From Paraburkholderia sp. Ac-20340 (GTDB taxonomy: Bacteria; Pseudomonadota; Gammaproteobacteria; Burkholderiales; Burkholderiaceae), in assembly GCF_017104965.1 (NCBI RefSeq), contig NZ_JAAGPR010000037.1:17656-81655 (forward strand): DNA of 64,000 nucleotides. Reading direction: 5' to 3'. Under the pieces are notes generated by a model that saw only the letters and a list, made by a program, of their open reading frames with translations, was not told the DNA's origin and searched no databases. The position numbers and the translations under genes are program-made. Positions 34,557 to 43,063 of the stretch are shown in pieces (positions within the stretch are counted from its first letter, which is position 1; the number at the start of each line of letters is the position of its first letter).

Positions 34557-35486
34557 CTAATACACGCTGGGTACGCCCGGCGGACGATGTTTGAAGCGCC
34601 GATGCACCCAGTAGTACTGCTCTGGGCACTTACGTATCTGCGTTTCCAGAAACTCGTTGATCCGACGCGCATCCTGTGTGTCGCATTCCGATGGAAAGTC
34701 GCCGAGCGGCTCGAAGATGGTGAGCTTGTATCCGCGATAATCCGGCAGCACTTCCGTAACGAACGGCACCACCCGCGCATGGGCCAGGCGTGCCAGGCGC
34801 GAAACCGACGTGAGCGTGCAGGCGGGAACGCCGAAGAACGGCACAAAAACGGAATTGTGGATGCCGTGATCCATGTCCGCGGCCAGCATGACCGGTTTGC
34901 CCGAGCGAAGCAGCCCAACGATCTTCCTCGCGCTGGTCGAACGTTCGATCATCTCCGCGCCAAATCTGCCGCGTTGGCGCTTCGCCAGCGCGCACAGGCG
35001 CGCGTTCGACATCCGCGTGTACAACGAGGCGGCGGGCGATTGCGTCGAATACAGTATGCAGCCCACCTCGATGCTCACAAAGTGAAAGCCCAGGAAGATG
35101 GTCGGTGGCGCATTCGGGTCGTCCAGATCAATCCGGCTTTCGATGTCCACCAGCTTCAGCAAGGACTTCGCACTGCCAAACCATTGAATGCCGCGTTCGA
35201 AATAGCTGCGGATGACATGGCGAAAGTGATTTCGCGCGAGGTCGTCGTACTCGCGTTCCGAGCGGTCTGGAAAGCACAGCCGCAGGTTGACGTGAACGAT
35301 ACGTTTGCGGGAGCTCGGAAGCCGGTACAGCAGCGCGCCGAGCGAGCTGCCAAGCCTCGCGACCAGCCCGTAAGGAAGGATAGAAAGAACGCGTAGCAGC
35401 GCCACCATCGCAGCAAAGCCTGCTCGCCCCAAGAATTTTTCCTGCTTATGCGTTTCGTCTATCGCCATTTGGAAAAGTATCGACAC
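34557..35486 (-). CDS. LpxL/HtrB-type lipid A acyltransferase
   Basis: The 309-residue product is a Kdo-dependent lipid A late acyltransferase family member, anchored by an N-terminal hydrophobic segment (MVALLRVLSILPYGLVARL). The catalytic dyad is in FLGFHFVSIEVG (His-x4-Glu), and further family motifs are DMDHGIHNSVFVPFFGVPA and YYWVHRRFKHRPPG. It would add a secondary acyl chain to lipid A at the inner membrane. The frame opens with GTG 35486; ATG 35468 is an alternative, and neither has a clear ribosome site. Confidence 0.92.
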   Translation of the reverse strand: MSILFQMAIDETHKQEKFLGRAGFAAMVALLRVLSILPYGLVARLGSSLGALLYRLPSSRKRIVHVNLRLCFPDRSEREYDDLARNHFRHVIRSYFERGIQWFGSAKSLLKLVDIESRIDLDDPNAPPTIFLGFHFVSIEVGCILYSTQSPAASLYTRMSNARLCALAKRQRGRFGAEMIERSTSARKIVGLLRSGKPVMLAADMDHGIHNSVFVPFFGVPACTLTSVSRLARLAHARVVPFVTEVLPDYRGYKLTIFEPLGDFPSECDTQDARRINEFLETQIRKCPEQYYWVHRRFKHRPPGVPSVY

Positions 35487-35919
35487 TGATGGACAGCGAT
35501 CCTTGCTAGGCTCAGCGCCGTGGCGGGAAGCTGGAACGAAAAAATTGAGGTTGCGACGCCATTGTCTTGAGGTGAACGAAGCGTAGCAATTTCAGGCCGG
35601 CTTCGCACGTGCCACTTTGTGACAGGCTATGTCGCGACGCACCATAAGGATTTGTCCCCGGTAAAGGACGATTGGCCCGCTCGCGGCCTGCCTCAAGCCG
35701 TAACGGCGCAGCAGCGTCACGGCGTAACGCACACCGAAGCACCGGCCAGACACGCTACTACTGCGTCCCCATCGACGCCAGCCGTCACCCCTTACCCCAA
35801 CTATCACCACGGTTATTCTGGTCAATCTAAATAGTAATGGTTATCATTTACAAATCCAGATGACGTAGACGCACTGTCTGCGCACAGGATCAAACACGGC
35901 GCAAACAGGAGGCACGACC
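35487..35919. other. Intergenic region with a Fur box
   Basis: A 433-base divergent gap. The left part has no recognisable gene. The AT-rich right part holds the Fur box at 35833-35851 and must contain the promoter of the downstream gene. Confidence 0.6.
35833..35851. promoter_or_regulatory. Fur box, copy 1
   Basis: The core AATGGTTATCATT matches 11 of 13 positions of the Fur core AATGATAATCATT and is set in AT-rich flanks. It lies 69 bases upstream of the first gene of the sodA-mntH series, so iron-loaded Fur should repress it. Confidence 0.75.
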
Positions 35920-36408
35920 ATGCACCAGCACGCCACGCCCGCCACCGGCGGCTCGCCAGCCAGAGACCAGAGCTTGTCCCAGTGGCAAGCGATCACCCGT
36001 CAGGCGATCGCCGCCACGCGCGAAGCCGGCGCGGGCGCCGCGCTGGACGGCTACGAACGCGCCCTGTCGATCGCACGCCAGTTGGTGGCCGCGCCGCCGC
36101 CGGGCCACGCCGAAGATTGCGTCGCCGCTCTGGTGGTTTCCTGTCACAACCTCGCCGATCTGCACCTCGACCACGGCGATACCGACACCGCCGCGCGCTA
36201 TCTGTGCCGCGCGCACGAAACGCTCATCGCGCTGATGGTCGACACCGACCGGTCCGCGTCGCTTCGCCAGGCTGCGCTGCATCACAGCCGGCAAACCCAC
36301 CTTGCCCTGATCTCGCATGTGGCCAGCCATGGGCCCCATCCCCTCGTCACCCGTGTCCTGCGCGCGGGCTGTCTGGCGTTGAACGTCGACGGTCCGGCGC
36401 GGCACTGA
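35920..36408 (+). CDS. Small helical TPR-like protein upstream of sodA
   Basis: The 162-residue soluble protein is predicted almost all helical, with TPR-like pairs (GAALDGYERALSIARQLV and LADLHLDHGDTDTAARYLCRAHETL). AGGAGG precedes its ATG and a Fur box lies upstream. In Pseudomonas the Fur-repressed fagA-fumC-orfX-sodA operon has a small protein of unknown function in the same place; by position this may be its counterpart, but no clear sequence match can be shown by eye. A function in metal supply or SOD maturation is only a guess. Confidence 0.7.
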   Translation: MHQHATPATGGSPARDQSLSQWQAITRQAIAATREAGAGAALDGYERALSIARQLVAAPPPGHAEDCVAALVVSCHNLADLHLDHGDTDTAARYLCRAHETLIALMVDTDRSASLRQAALHHSRQTHLALISHVASHGPHPLVTRVLRAGCLALNVDGPARH

Positions 36409-36453
36409 TCCACCCGCTGATTCCCTTCAGCCCGCCCGCAAGGAGTTACCTCG

Positions 36454-37077
36454 ATGCCCTACGTTTTGCCGGACCTGCCGTACGCGGTCGATGCGCTCGA
36501 ACCGCATATCGATACCCGCACGATGGAGATCCATCACTCGAAGCACCATCAAACCTACGTCAATAATCTCAATGCCGCGCTGGAAGGCAGCGAATTCCAC
36601 GATCTGCCGGTCGAAGCGCTGGTCGCCCGGATCGAGTCGCTTCCTGAAGCCTTGCGCCTGGCAGTCCGTAACAATGGCGGCGGTCATGCCAACCACAGCC
36701 TGTTCTGGAGCGTGATGTCGCCGCGCGGCGGCGGCGAGCCGGACGGCGCGCTCAAAGCCGCCATCGACGCCGATCTGGGCGGCTTCGACGCCTTCAAGGA
36801 CGCTTTCACCAAGGCTGCGCTGACGCGCTTCGGCAGCGGCTGGGCATGGCTGAGCGTCGATCCCGAAGGCAAGCTCGTGGTGGAAAGCACCGGCAATCAG
36901 GATAGTCCGCTGATGGCGGGCCTGATGTCGGGCAACACGCCGATTCTTGGCCTCGATGTCTGGGAACACGCCTACTACCTGAAGTACCAGAACCGCCGGC
37001 CCGAATATATCGGTGCGTTTTATAACGTGGTCGACTGGCAGGAAGTGGCGCGCCGTTACGCCGCCGCACGCGGTTAA
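36454..37077 (+). CDS. sodA: Superoxide dismutase, Mn type
   Basis: The 207-residue enzyme converts superoxide to hydrogen peroxide and oxygen. Metal ligands are His27, His81, Asp168 and His172. It follows E. coli SodA very closely (YVLPDLPYAVDALEPHID, HHSKHHQTYVNNLNAALE, GGHANHSLFW) and has Gln149 in NQDSPL, the position that marks Mn-SOD; Fe-SOD has its Gln in the N-terminal domain. AAGGAG precedes ATG. It is 46 bases after the small helical gene and about 100 before mntH. Fur repression would make this Mn enzyme when iron is scarce. Confidence 0.95.
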   Translation: MPYVLPDLPYAVDALEPHIDTRTMEIHHSKHHQTYVNNLNAALEGSEFHDLPVEALVARIESLPEALRLAVRNNGGGHANHSLFWSVMSPRGGGEPDGALKAAIDADLGGFDAFKDAFTKAALTRFGSGWAWLSVDPEGKLVVESTGNQDSPLMAGLMSGNTPILGLDVWEHAYYLKYQNRRPEYIGAFYNVVDWQEVARRYAAARG

Positions 37078-37147
37078 GCCCAAGCTGGCATCTCAGGCAC
37101 TCCGGATCGCCCGCCGCATGATCAGGAACACTAAGTAGTCATTGATC

Positions 37148-37168
37148 GTATGACGCACCACGTCATAC
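37148..37168. repeat. Perfect hairpin abutting the mntH ribosome site
   Basis: GTATGACG-CACCA-CGTCATAC has perfect 8-base arms and ends directly at the GGGAGG Shine-Dalgarno sequence (37169-37174). It could be an operator or an mRNA hairpin that affects ribosome access. Confidence 0.6.
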
Positions 37169-37179
37169 GGGAGGTTTCG

Positions 37180-38493
37180 ATGAACACGGCGACAGACTCC
37201 TGCACGCTCACCGGGCGTGCAACCAGCGCGATCCGCGAAGTGCTTGCCGGCGGTCCGCGCGGACCGCGGGCGCTGCTGCTGTTCGCGGGCCCGGCGGTGA
37301 TCGCCTCGATCGCCTATATGGACCCCGGCAACTTCGCGACCAACATCCAGGCCGGCGCCGGATACGGCTATGCGCTGCTGTGGGTCGTGCTGGCCGCCAA
37401 CCTCGTGGCGATGCTGTTCCAGGCGCTCTCCGCGAAACTGGGCATCGTCACCGGCCGCAACCTGGCGGAACTGTGCCGCGAGCAGTTTTCGCGTCCCGCC
37501 GTCTACGCGATGTGGGGCGTCAGCGAAATCGCGGCGATGGCCACCGATCTCGCCGAATTCCTCGGCGGTGCGATTGCACTCGCGCTGCTCTGCAAAATGC
37601 CGCTGATCGCCGGAATGGCGATCACGGCAATCGTCACTTACGGCATCCTGCTGTTCGAGAAAAACGGCTTTCGCCCGATGGAAATCGTGATCGGCGCGCT
37701 CGTGGGCGTGATAAGCCTTTGCTATCTCGTCGAGATGTTCATCGCGCCGGTTGCCTGGACACAGGTGGCCCGGCACACGCTCGTGCCGTCACTGCCGGGC
37801 GGCGGTGCGCTGGTTCTGGCGGCGGGTATCGTCGGCGCTACGGTGATGCCGCACGCGATCTATCTGCACTCGGGGCTGACGCAAGGCCGTATCGTCAGCA
37901 ACACGGCGCACGAGCGCCGCCTGCTGGTGCGCTTTTCCAATCTCGAAGTGATCGTCGCGCTGTCTGTCGCCGGGCTGGTGAATATGGCGATGGTGATCAT
38001 GGCCAGCGCCGCGTTTCATACGGGCCACCGGGACGTGGCGGAAATCGGCACGGCGTATCAAACGCTGACGCCGCTGCTAGGCGCAGGCGCGGCCTCGCTC
38101 TTTCTGGTTTCGCTGCTGAGCGCCGGAGTGTCGAGTTCGGTGGTCGGCACCATGGCCGGGCAGATGATCATGCAGGGATTTGTCGGCTTCCGCATTCCGG
38201 TCTGGCTGCGCAGACTCGTGACGATGGCGCCTGCGTTCGCGGTCGTCGCGCTGGGCGTGAATGCGACGCAGGCGCTGGTCGTCAGCCAGGTGGTGCTCTC
38301 GTTCGCATTGCCGGTGCCGATGGTCGCGCTCGTGTGCTTTACGCGCCGCCGCGACATCATGGGCGAATTCGTCAACAGCCGCATGACCGATGTTGCCGCG
38401 ATCGCGGCAACCGGGGTGATCCTGCTCCTGAACGGCGTTCTGCTGCTTCAGACCTTCGGCGTGACGCTGCCGGGTTTCACCGGCGCGGCTTAA
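37180..38493 (+). CDS. mntH: Nramp divalent metal transporter MntH
   Basis: The 437-residue, 11-helix inner-membrane proton symporter imports Mn2+ (and Fe2+). The metal-binding motif of helix 1 is DPGNFATNIQAG, and helix 6 has MPHAIYLHSG. ATG 37180 has GGGAGG at good spacing; a longer upstream frame covers the hairpin and is unlikely. It follows sodA, which needs Mn, so the pair forms an Mn-import and Mn-SOD unit that fits with a Fur box further upstream. Confidence 0.95.
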   Translation: MNTATDSCTLTGRATSAIREVLAGGPRGPRALLLFAGPAVIASIAYMDPGNFATNIQAGAGYGYALLWVVLAANLVAMLFQALSAKLGIVTGRNLAELCREQFSRPAVYAMWGVSEIAAMATDLAEFLGGAIALALLCKMPLIAGMAITAIVTYGILLFEKNGFRPMEIVIGALVGVISLCYLVEMFIAPVAWTQVARHTLVPSLPGGGALVLAAGIVGATVMPHAIYLHSGLTQGRIVSNTAHERRLLVRFSNLEVIVALSVAGLVNMAMVIMASAAFHTGHRDVAEIGTAYQTLTPLLGAGAASLFLVSLLSAGVSSSVVGTMAGQMIMQGFVGFRIPVWLRRLVTMAPAFAVVALGVNATQALVVSQVVLSFALPVPMVALVCFTRRRDIMGEFVNSRMTDVAAIAATGVILLLNGVLLLQTFGVTLPGFTGAA

Positions 38494-38529
38494 GCCCGCT
38501 ATCTCACGACGCGCCGAAGGTGTTCAACA

Positions 38530-39588
38530 TCAGGCGCGGCCGTCGTAATTCGTCCACTGTCCCGCACTGAAATCGTAGAGTTTGCAGTGACGCGCGGTGG
38601 AGAAATACCAACTCCACGAAAACGGCTGGATCACGATGCGCTCGGGCAGCAGCGTTTCGAGCCGCGCCTGCGCCTCCTCCAGCCGGTACAGTGGAATGCT
38701 CATATCCAGATGGTGCGCGGTGTGCTCCATGATGTGATGCATCATCGCGCCGAAGTGCCATTTGAAGGTCAGGTGCACGGTGGTCGAAATAAACGGCTGC
38801 GCGTTGGCCCATGCCGTGCGGTCGTCATACCAGCGCACGCGTTGATGCGTGTGATGCACATAGACGACAAAGCCAATCATCGAGCACCAGAACAGAAACG
38901 GCACGCCGAACCCGCACACCAGCAACAGCAGCACCGATTGCCCGGTCGCCACGGCGGCCGCGGCGAGCGCGCCCAGCCAGACGAGCGCGAACGCGGCCAC
39001 CAGGCTGCAGTCGCGGAAGAACACCGGACGGCGCGTCGGCATCGCGGTCTTGCTCGGGAAGAACATGCGCTTCCACCAGATCTCGACCATGTAGTAGAGG
39101 CCCGGCGCCCAGCCGCTTCGATAAAGGCGCTCGACGCAGCGGCGCGGACGCGACAGCGCGCGAAACTCAGCGAGACTAAGCGGCGCCCAGATGAAATCGA
39201 AACCCTTGAGGTTCGTGTAGCCGTGGTGCACGACGTTATGCCCGACTTCCCACAGGCTATACGGCGTAAGCGACGGCAGGAACGCAATGCGGCCGAGCCA
39301 TTTGTTGAGCCCGCGGCGCGGCGTGAGACTTTGATGGCACGCATCATGGCCGATGATAAACAGCCGCCCGATCACGAAGCCCATGCAGAGTGCGCCAACC
39401 AGTTTGAGCGCTACGCTATGCGCGAGCACGACCAGCGCCATCAGCGCGGCGAAAACGGCGTAGTCGATCAAAAGCAGGACGATGGGATAGGCGGTCGTGC
39501 GCCCGGACAGCGATTCGAGCCACGAGCGCAGGATTTTCCGGTGCGGCAACGGATCGCCTGGCGGCACGGGCTGGACAGGCATGGTCAT
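38530..39588 (-). CDS. Membrane fatty acid desaturase
   Basis: The 352-residue integral membrane protein has the three histidine boxes of the di-iron desaturases: HDACH, HNVVHH and EHTAHH, plus four long hydrophobic segments. It would introduce a double bond in an acyl chain using oxygen. ATG 39588 has GAGGTGA at 9 bases; the frame upstream of it is not conserved. It is convergent with mntH and follows the same strand as the DUF2325 gene, 253 bases downstream of it. Substrate (phospholipid acyl or acyl-CoA) is not clear. Confidence 0.92.
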   Translation of the reverse strand: MTMPVQPVPPGDPLPHRKILRSWLESLSGRTTAYPIVLLLIDYAVFAALMALVVLAHSVALKLVGALCMGFVIGRLFIIGHDACHQSLTPRRGLNKWLGRIAFLPSLTPYSLWEVGHNVVHHGYTNLKGFDFIWAPLSLAEFRALSRPRRCVERLYRSGWAPGLYYMVEIWWKRMFFPSKTAMPTRRPVFFRDCSLVAAFALVWLGALAAAAVATGQSVLLLLVCGFGVPFLFWCSMIGFVVYVHHTHQRVRWYDDRTAWANAQPFISTTVHLTFKWHFGAMMHHIMEHTAHHLDMSIPLYRLEEAQARLETLLPERIVIQPFSWSWYFSTARHCKLYDFSAGQWTNYDGRA

Positions 39589-39840
39589 AGGTCGATTCAC
39601 CTCGTAAGAAGAACAGGGAGCGATGAGTGCAATGTGCGTAAAGGGCGCAGACGCAGCGAGCGCATGGAACATCGGGGCTCGCGCGCTCAGGCGCAATGAG
39701 TCGGCGATTTTCGCCGTGCTGTGGGACTTTCGATCAGTCGTCCAAAACAGGTCTTGATTGCGATCAAGAGACCGATATGGGCGACGTTTGGCCGCATGGG
39801 TGCAGGCGGGCGACGTCTGGCGGCGCTTTGCTGTGCGTGG

Positions 39841-40521
39841 CTAATCGTCGGCATCGGCGGATGCGGCCGCTCGCGATGCGATCACCCGGTCGAGCGCGTC
39901 GGGCTGCATCACCAGCACGCATTGCTTGCCGGTGCGCGAGCAATAGTCCTTCACCCGCCACCAGTCGCCGTGGCTCACGCATCCCGCCTGGCAGATCACG
40001 AGATCGGCGTCGGCGAGACCGGCATTGAGCTGCTCGGCGTCGCCCGCATCGGTGCGCACGAGTTGCACGCCCGTTTCGGCGAGCGCGAGATCGGTTCGCT
40101 CCGTGGGCTGACGGTCCTGGGCGATCCACATGACGACCTTGCGCTGCCCGCCCGGCGACGCGGCTGCCGACGTTGCCTCCACCGCGGGGCGGCTCGCGTT
40201 GAACGTGCCGCGCGTTGCTCCGCGCGTGAGCGCACTCACCCGCTCTTCGAGCACCCGAACCTGCTGCGCAAGGGCGAGGCGTTTCGGCAGACCGGCAATC
40301 GCCGTCTTCACTTCGGCGAGTTCATCCCTGGCCCATGCAAGCGCCGTTTCGCGGATCATCGCGGCGGCGCGCAACTGCATCGCCTGGGCTTGCAGCGCGG
40401 CAATCTGCTTCGCCTGCTCAACGATGAGCGCCGACGCGCGCCGCTGCGCACGTCCTAATTCCCCAACCACCCGGCAGTGCTCGTCGCACAAATGTCCCCA
40501 GTCTCGATCTGTCGCCGTCAT
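39841..40521 (-). CDS. DUF2325 protein with N-terminal coiled coil
   Basis: The 226-residue product has a Cys/His-containing N terminus (WGHLCDEHCRVV), a long helical coiled-coil stretch (about 25-110) and a C-terminal DUF2325 domain: VVMWIAQDRQP, ADLVICQAGCVSHGDWWRVKDYCSRTGK in part. The family is of unknown function and its members often occur beside metal or iron genes. A Fur box 48 bases upstream of ATG 40521 supports iron regulation. A Cys-rich redox or metal-binding role is an inference. Confidence 0.85.
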   Translation of the reverse strand: MTATDRDWGHLCDEHCRVVGELGRAQRRASALIVEQAKQIAALQAQAMQLRAAAMIRETALAWARDELAEVKTAIAGLPKRLALAQQVRVLEERVSALTRGATRGTFNASRPAVEATSAAASPGGQRKVVMWIAQDRQPTERTDLALAETGVQLVRTDAGDAEQLNAGLADADLVICQAGCVSHGDWWRVKDYCSRTGKQCVLVMQPDALDRVIASRAAASADADD

Positions 40522-40568
40522 TGCATTCCGTCCTTGCTGGCATCCGCGCCCAAAGCCCCTCCATGTTA

Positions 40569-40587
40569 GCAATGATTCTCATTTACT
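40569..40587. promoter_or_regulatory. Fur box, copy 2
   Basis: The core AATGATTCTCATT matches 11 of 13 positions of the Fur core. It sits upstream of the DUF2325 gene, 48 bases from its start codon. Confidence 0.78.
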
Positions 40588-40633
40588 AAAAGATGGGCGA
40601 TGCGGGATATGCGGGTTGCGTGACGGCTGTCGC

Positions 40634-40699
40634 GTGCCACAGAAAGTGAAAACTGTGCCAGGTTAGTGAAAAACTGCTGCCACAGATAGTGAAAAAAAC
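40634..40699. repeat. Three tandem 21-22-base repeats, IS21-like end
   Basis: Units GTGCCACAGAAAGTGAAAAC, GTGCCAGGTTAGTGAAAAAC and CTGCCACAGATAGTGAAAAA start at 40634, 40655 and 40677. Multiple short terminal repeats of this style are typical of IS21-family ends. No transposase gene is next to them, so this would be a remnant or solo end. Confidence 0.6.
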
Positions 40700-41036
40700 C
40701 GACGAGTACCGCGGCCGCGAGGGGAATATTGGAACCGGCCGTGGGCCGCCGGCTCGCGCAGCGTTCGTTATTGACTGACGTTGAGGCGCAGAACGAGACC
40801 GAGCGTCTGTTGATAACCGGCTCGACTTGAGCGGCGGCCCCGCGCTGCCCTGCTTAAATGGATCGCGAGCCCGCTGTCGACCCAAAGCGGTCCTCTGCGT
40901 CACGCGACGCAAATGGCCGAGGACGGGCGCTTTGCGGACGTTAGAGGTTTTTGCGTACCGCCCCGAAGGACGCGCGTAGCATCTTCGAGAAGCTTCGGAA
41001 AGTGTTGCCCGGAGGCTGGCAATCATTGCCACTCAC

Positions 41037-41666
41037 TCAGCGAGAGGATGACGCAGCAAGCTTCAGGCCAAACGCAACAAAAGCGGCGCCCGTTAGCCTG
41101 TCCAGCGTTTTCACCGCCGCTGGCCGCCGCAGAAATCCACTCAAAGGGACCGTTGCAGCAATCAGGAAGCTGAACCAAAGAAGCGTGAGTGCAACGTGCA
41201 GGCATGCCAGCAAGAAGCAATACGTCGCCGTGTTCGCTCCGGATGGTACAAACTGGGGAAGAAACGTGACGTAAAAGACGCCGACCTTGGGGTTAAGCAA
41301 ATTGCTCAGGAACCCGCGCCAGAACATATCCGCGCTCGTTCGGCTCGTTGGTTGTGCAACATCGGTATTCAACACGGCGCGCGGCTTTAGCAGCAATTTC
41401 GCTCCCTGCCAGAGAAGGTAGCTGGCACCGGCGAGTTTGACCGCCGTGTAAGCGTATTCAGATGCCCGCAAAAGGGCTCCTAGTCCGAGCGATACCGCCG
41501 CTCCCCAGATCAGGCAGCCAAGCGCGATCCCGATTGCTGCCATCGCCGCCGCCCGGCGGCTGCTTACGGTAGCCGCTCGCAAGACGATTGCCGTGTCCAC
41601 GCCAGGTGTTACGACGAGAATAGATGCTGCGCCGATGAAGGCCATCAGCAGGGGAATATTGATCAT
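41037..41666 (-). CDS. LysE/RhtB family amino acid exporter
   Basis: The 209-residue protein has six hydrophobic segments and LysE/RhtB features: LVVTPGVDTAIVLR in place of the PGP motif, GCLIWGAAVSLGL, and FLSNLLNPKVGVFYVTFLPQF. Members export amino acids or their analogues. ATG 41666 begins the conserved part. It is the last gene of a four-gene minus-strand series, 118 bases after the MFS gene. It probably relieves build-up of an amino acid handled by the upstream enzyme. Confidence 0.92.
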   Translation of the reverse strand: MINIPLLMAFIGAASILVVTPGVDTAIVLRAATVSSRRAAAMAAIGIALGCLIWGAAVSLGLGALLRASEYAYTAVKLAGASYLLWQGAKLLLKPRAVLNTDVAQPTSRTSADMFWRGFLSNLLNPKVGVFYVTFLPQFVPSGANTATYCFLLACLHVALTLLWFSFLIAATVPLSGFLRRPAAVKTLDRLTGAAFVAFGLKLAASSSR

Positions 41667-41784
41667 GCGAAAAACCGAAGTCGTTCTGTGGAAAAGCAAA
41701 TACCCGGACGCGTAAACGTCCGGGCCCAACTCCCACCGGAATCATGCAGTGGGGGCGTTGTTCACCGAGATGCTAGTCCCAAAG

Positions 41785-43023
41785 TCAGTGAGGCCGTGTC
41801 GCTCCAGACTTTCGGCCCTGGCTGTGAACACACAGCGCCATTGCAGCGAAGGCGGCGCCGAGCGAACAAACGGCCGTCCAGCCAGCTGCGTTCCATGCAA
41901 AGCTCGCCGCGGCAGAACCTAGCGCGCCGCCGAGAAACATGCCGCCCATCAGGATTGCGTTGAGGCGATTTCGCGCCTCGGGGCGAAGCGCCTGGATGAC
42001 GTGCTGATTCGAAACCTGCGAACCTTGTGCCCCAAAGTCCAGCAGAATGACGCCGGCAACCAACCCCACCACTCGCCCCCAGACACCGAACACCGCCCAC
42101 GAGGCAATCATCACGACGCTGGCAAGACCAATAACAAAATGGGGGCCACGCTTATCGGCGATCCGCCCAGCAATCGGTGCGAATAGTACGCCAACCGCAC
42201 CGATGATCCCAAATAGCCCAGCCACGTCCGCGCCGAGATGATAACGACTGTCGAGTTGCAGCGCCAACGTCGTCCACAGTGCGCTGAACGAGCCGAATAC
42301 ACACGCCTGAATGAGCGTGGCATTGCGCAATTGGGGCTCTTCACGCCAGAGCGCCGCCAGGGACCGGAGCAGCGCACCATAACTGGCCTGCGTCTTCGGC
42401 GGGCTTTTCGGCAACGCGACCGCGAGAACGAGACCCGCAACGATCGCGAGCAACGCGCCAAGCCAGAACATGACACGCCATCCAAAATGAACCGTAACTG
42501 CCCCCGCGAGCGCGCGACCAAACAGGATGCCGCAGAGAAGTCCGCTCATGACGATGCCGATCGTTGCGCCGCGACGCTCGGGAGAGGCCAATGCCGCTGC
42601 GAATGGCAGGATCTGCTGGGCGACACTCGCTGAAATGCCGACAAGCGCCGACGCCGCAACCAGTGACCATGCGCCGGGCGCAATAGCTGTTCCGGCCAGC
42701 GACAAAGCAAGTGCACCGAACTGGATGACGATGAGTCGTCGCCGTTCAATACGGTCGCCAAGTGGAACGAGTAGTAACAGGCCAAGGGCGTAGCCAAGTT
42801 GCGTCATGGTCGGGACAAAGCCCGTCAATGACCTTTCCTGGGGAAATGTCTTCTCGATGATCCCCAGCATTGGCTGGTTGTAGTAGATGTTAGCGACAGC
42901 CATACCGCAGGTGATCGCCATGATCAACGTCAGTCCCAGACTGATCGACGGATCAGGGGAGCCAGTTGTCACGCGCGAAGGTCGCTCGCAGGTGCCAGTG
43001 TCCGAAATGGATACCTTTTCCAA
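41785..43023 (-). CDS. MFS transporter, YgaY/NepI-like
   Basis: The 412-residue, 12-helix MFS protein has AVANIYYNQPMLGII in helix 1 and GYALGLLLLVPLGDRIERRRL in loop 2-3, as in the YgaY/NepI drug-and-metabolite exporters. The start is TTG 43023, supported by AGAGGA 8 bases upstream; no better start is present. It is 40 bases after the desulfhydrase-like gene and in the same transcript. An export role is likely from family, but the substrate is unknown. Confidence 0.9.
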   Translation of the reverse strand: MEKVSISDTGTCERPSRVTTGSPDPSISLGLTLIMAITCGMAVANIYYNQPMLGIIEKTFPQERSLTGFVPTMTQLGYALGLLLLVPLGDRIERRRLIVIQFGALALSLAGTAIAPGAWSLVAASALVGISASVAQQILPFAAALASPERRGATIGIVMSGLLCGILFGRALAGAVTVHFGWRVMFWLGALLAIVAGLVLAVALPKSPPKTQASYGALLRSLAALWREEPQLRNATLIQACVFGSFSALWTTLALQLDSRYHLGADVAGLFGIIGAVGVLFAPIAGRIADKRGPHFVIGLASVVMIASWAVFGVWGRVVGLVAGVILLDFGAQGSQVSNQHVIQALRPEARNRLNAILMGGMFLGGALGSAAASFAWNAAGWTAVCSLGAAFAAMALCVHSQGRKSGATRPH

Positions 43024-43063
43024 TTTTCAATCCTCTTCTTTCCCGTCAAATGAGTATTTCTTG

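Larger units (their letters stand above)
40522..41036. other. Intergenic region with Fur box and repeat array
   Basis: No credible gene in 515 bases. It contains the Fur box at 40569-40587 and three 21-22-base repeats at 40634-40699. The rest has no structure that could be recognised. Confidence 0.6.

Noticed and set aside
36454..37077. Fe-type superoxide dismutase (sodB)
   Set aside because: GGHANHSLFW and NQDSPL place it with Mn-SOD; Fe-SOD has its active-site Gln in the N-terminal domain.
40634..40699. CRISPR array
   Set aside because: The repeats are tandem with no spacers between them, only three units, and no cas gene is present in the window.
40586..41032. 148-residue minus-strand ORF over the repeat array
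   Set aside because: It reads through the IS-like repeats and the Fur-box flank, and has no motif.
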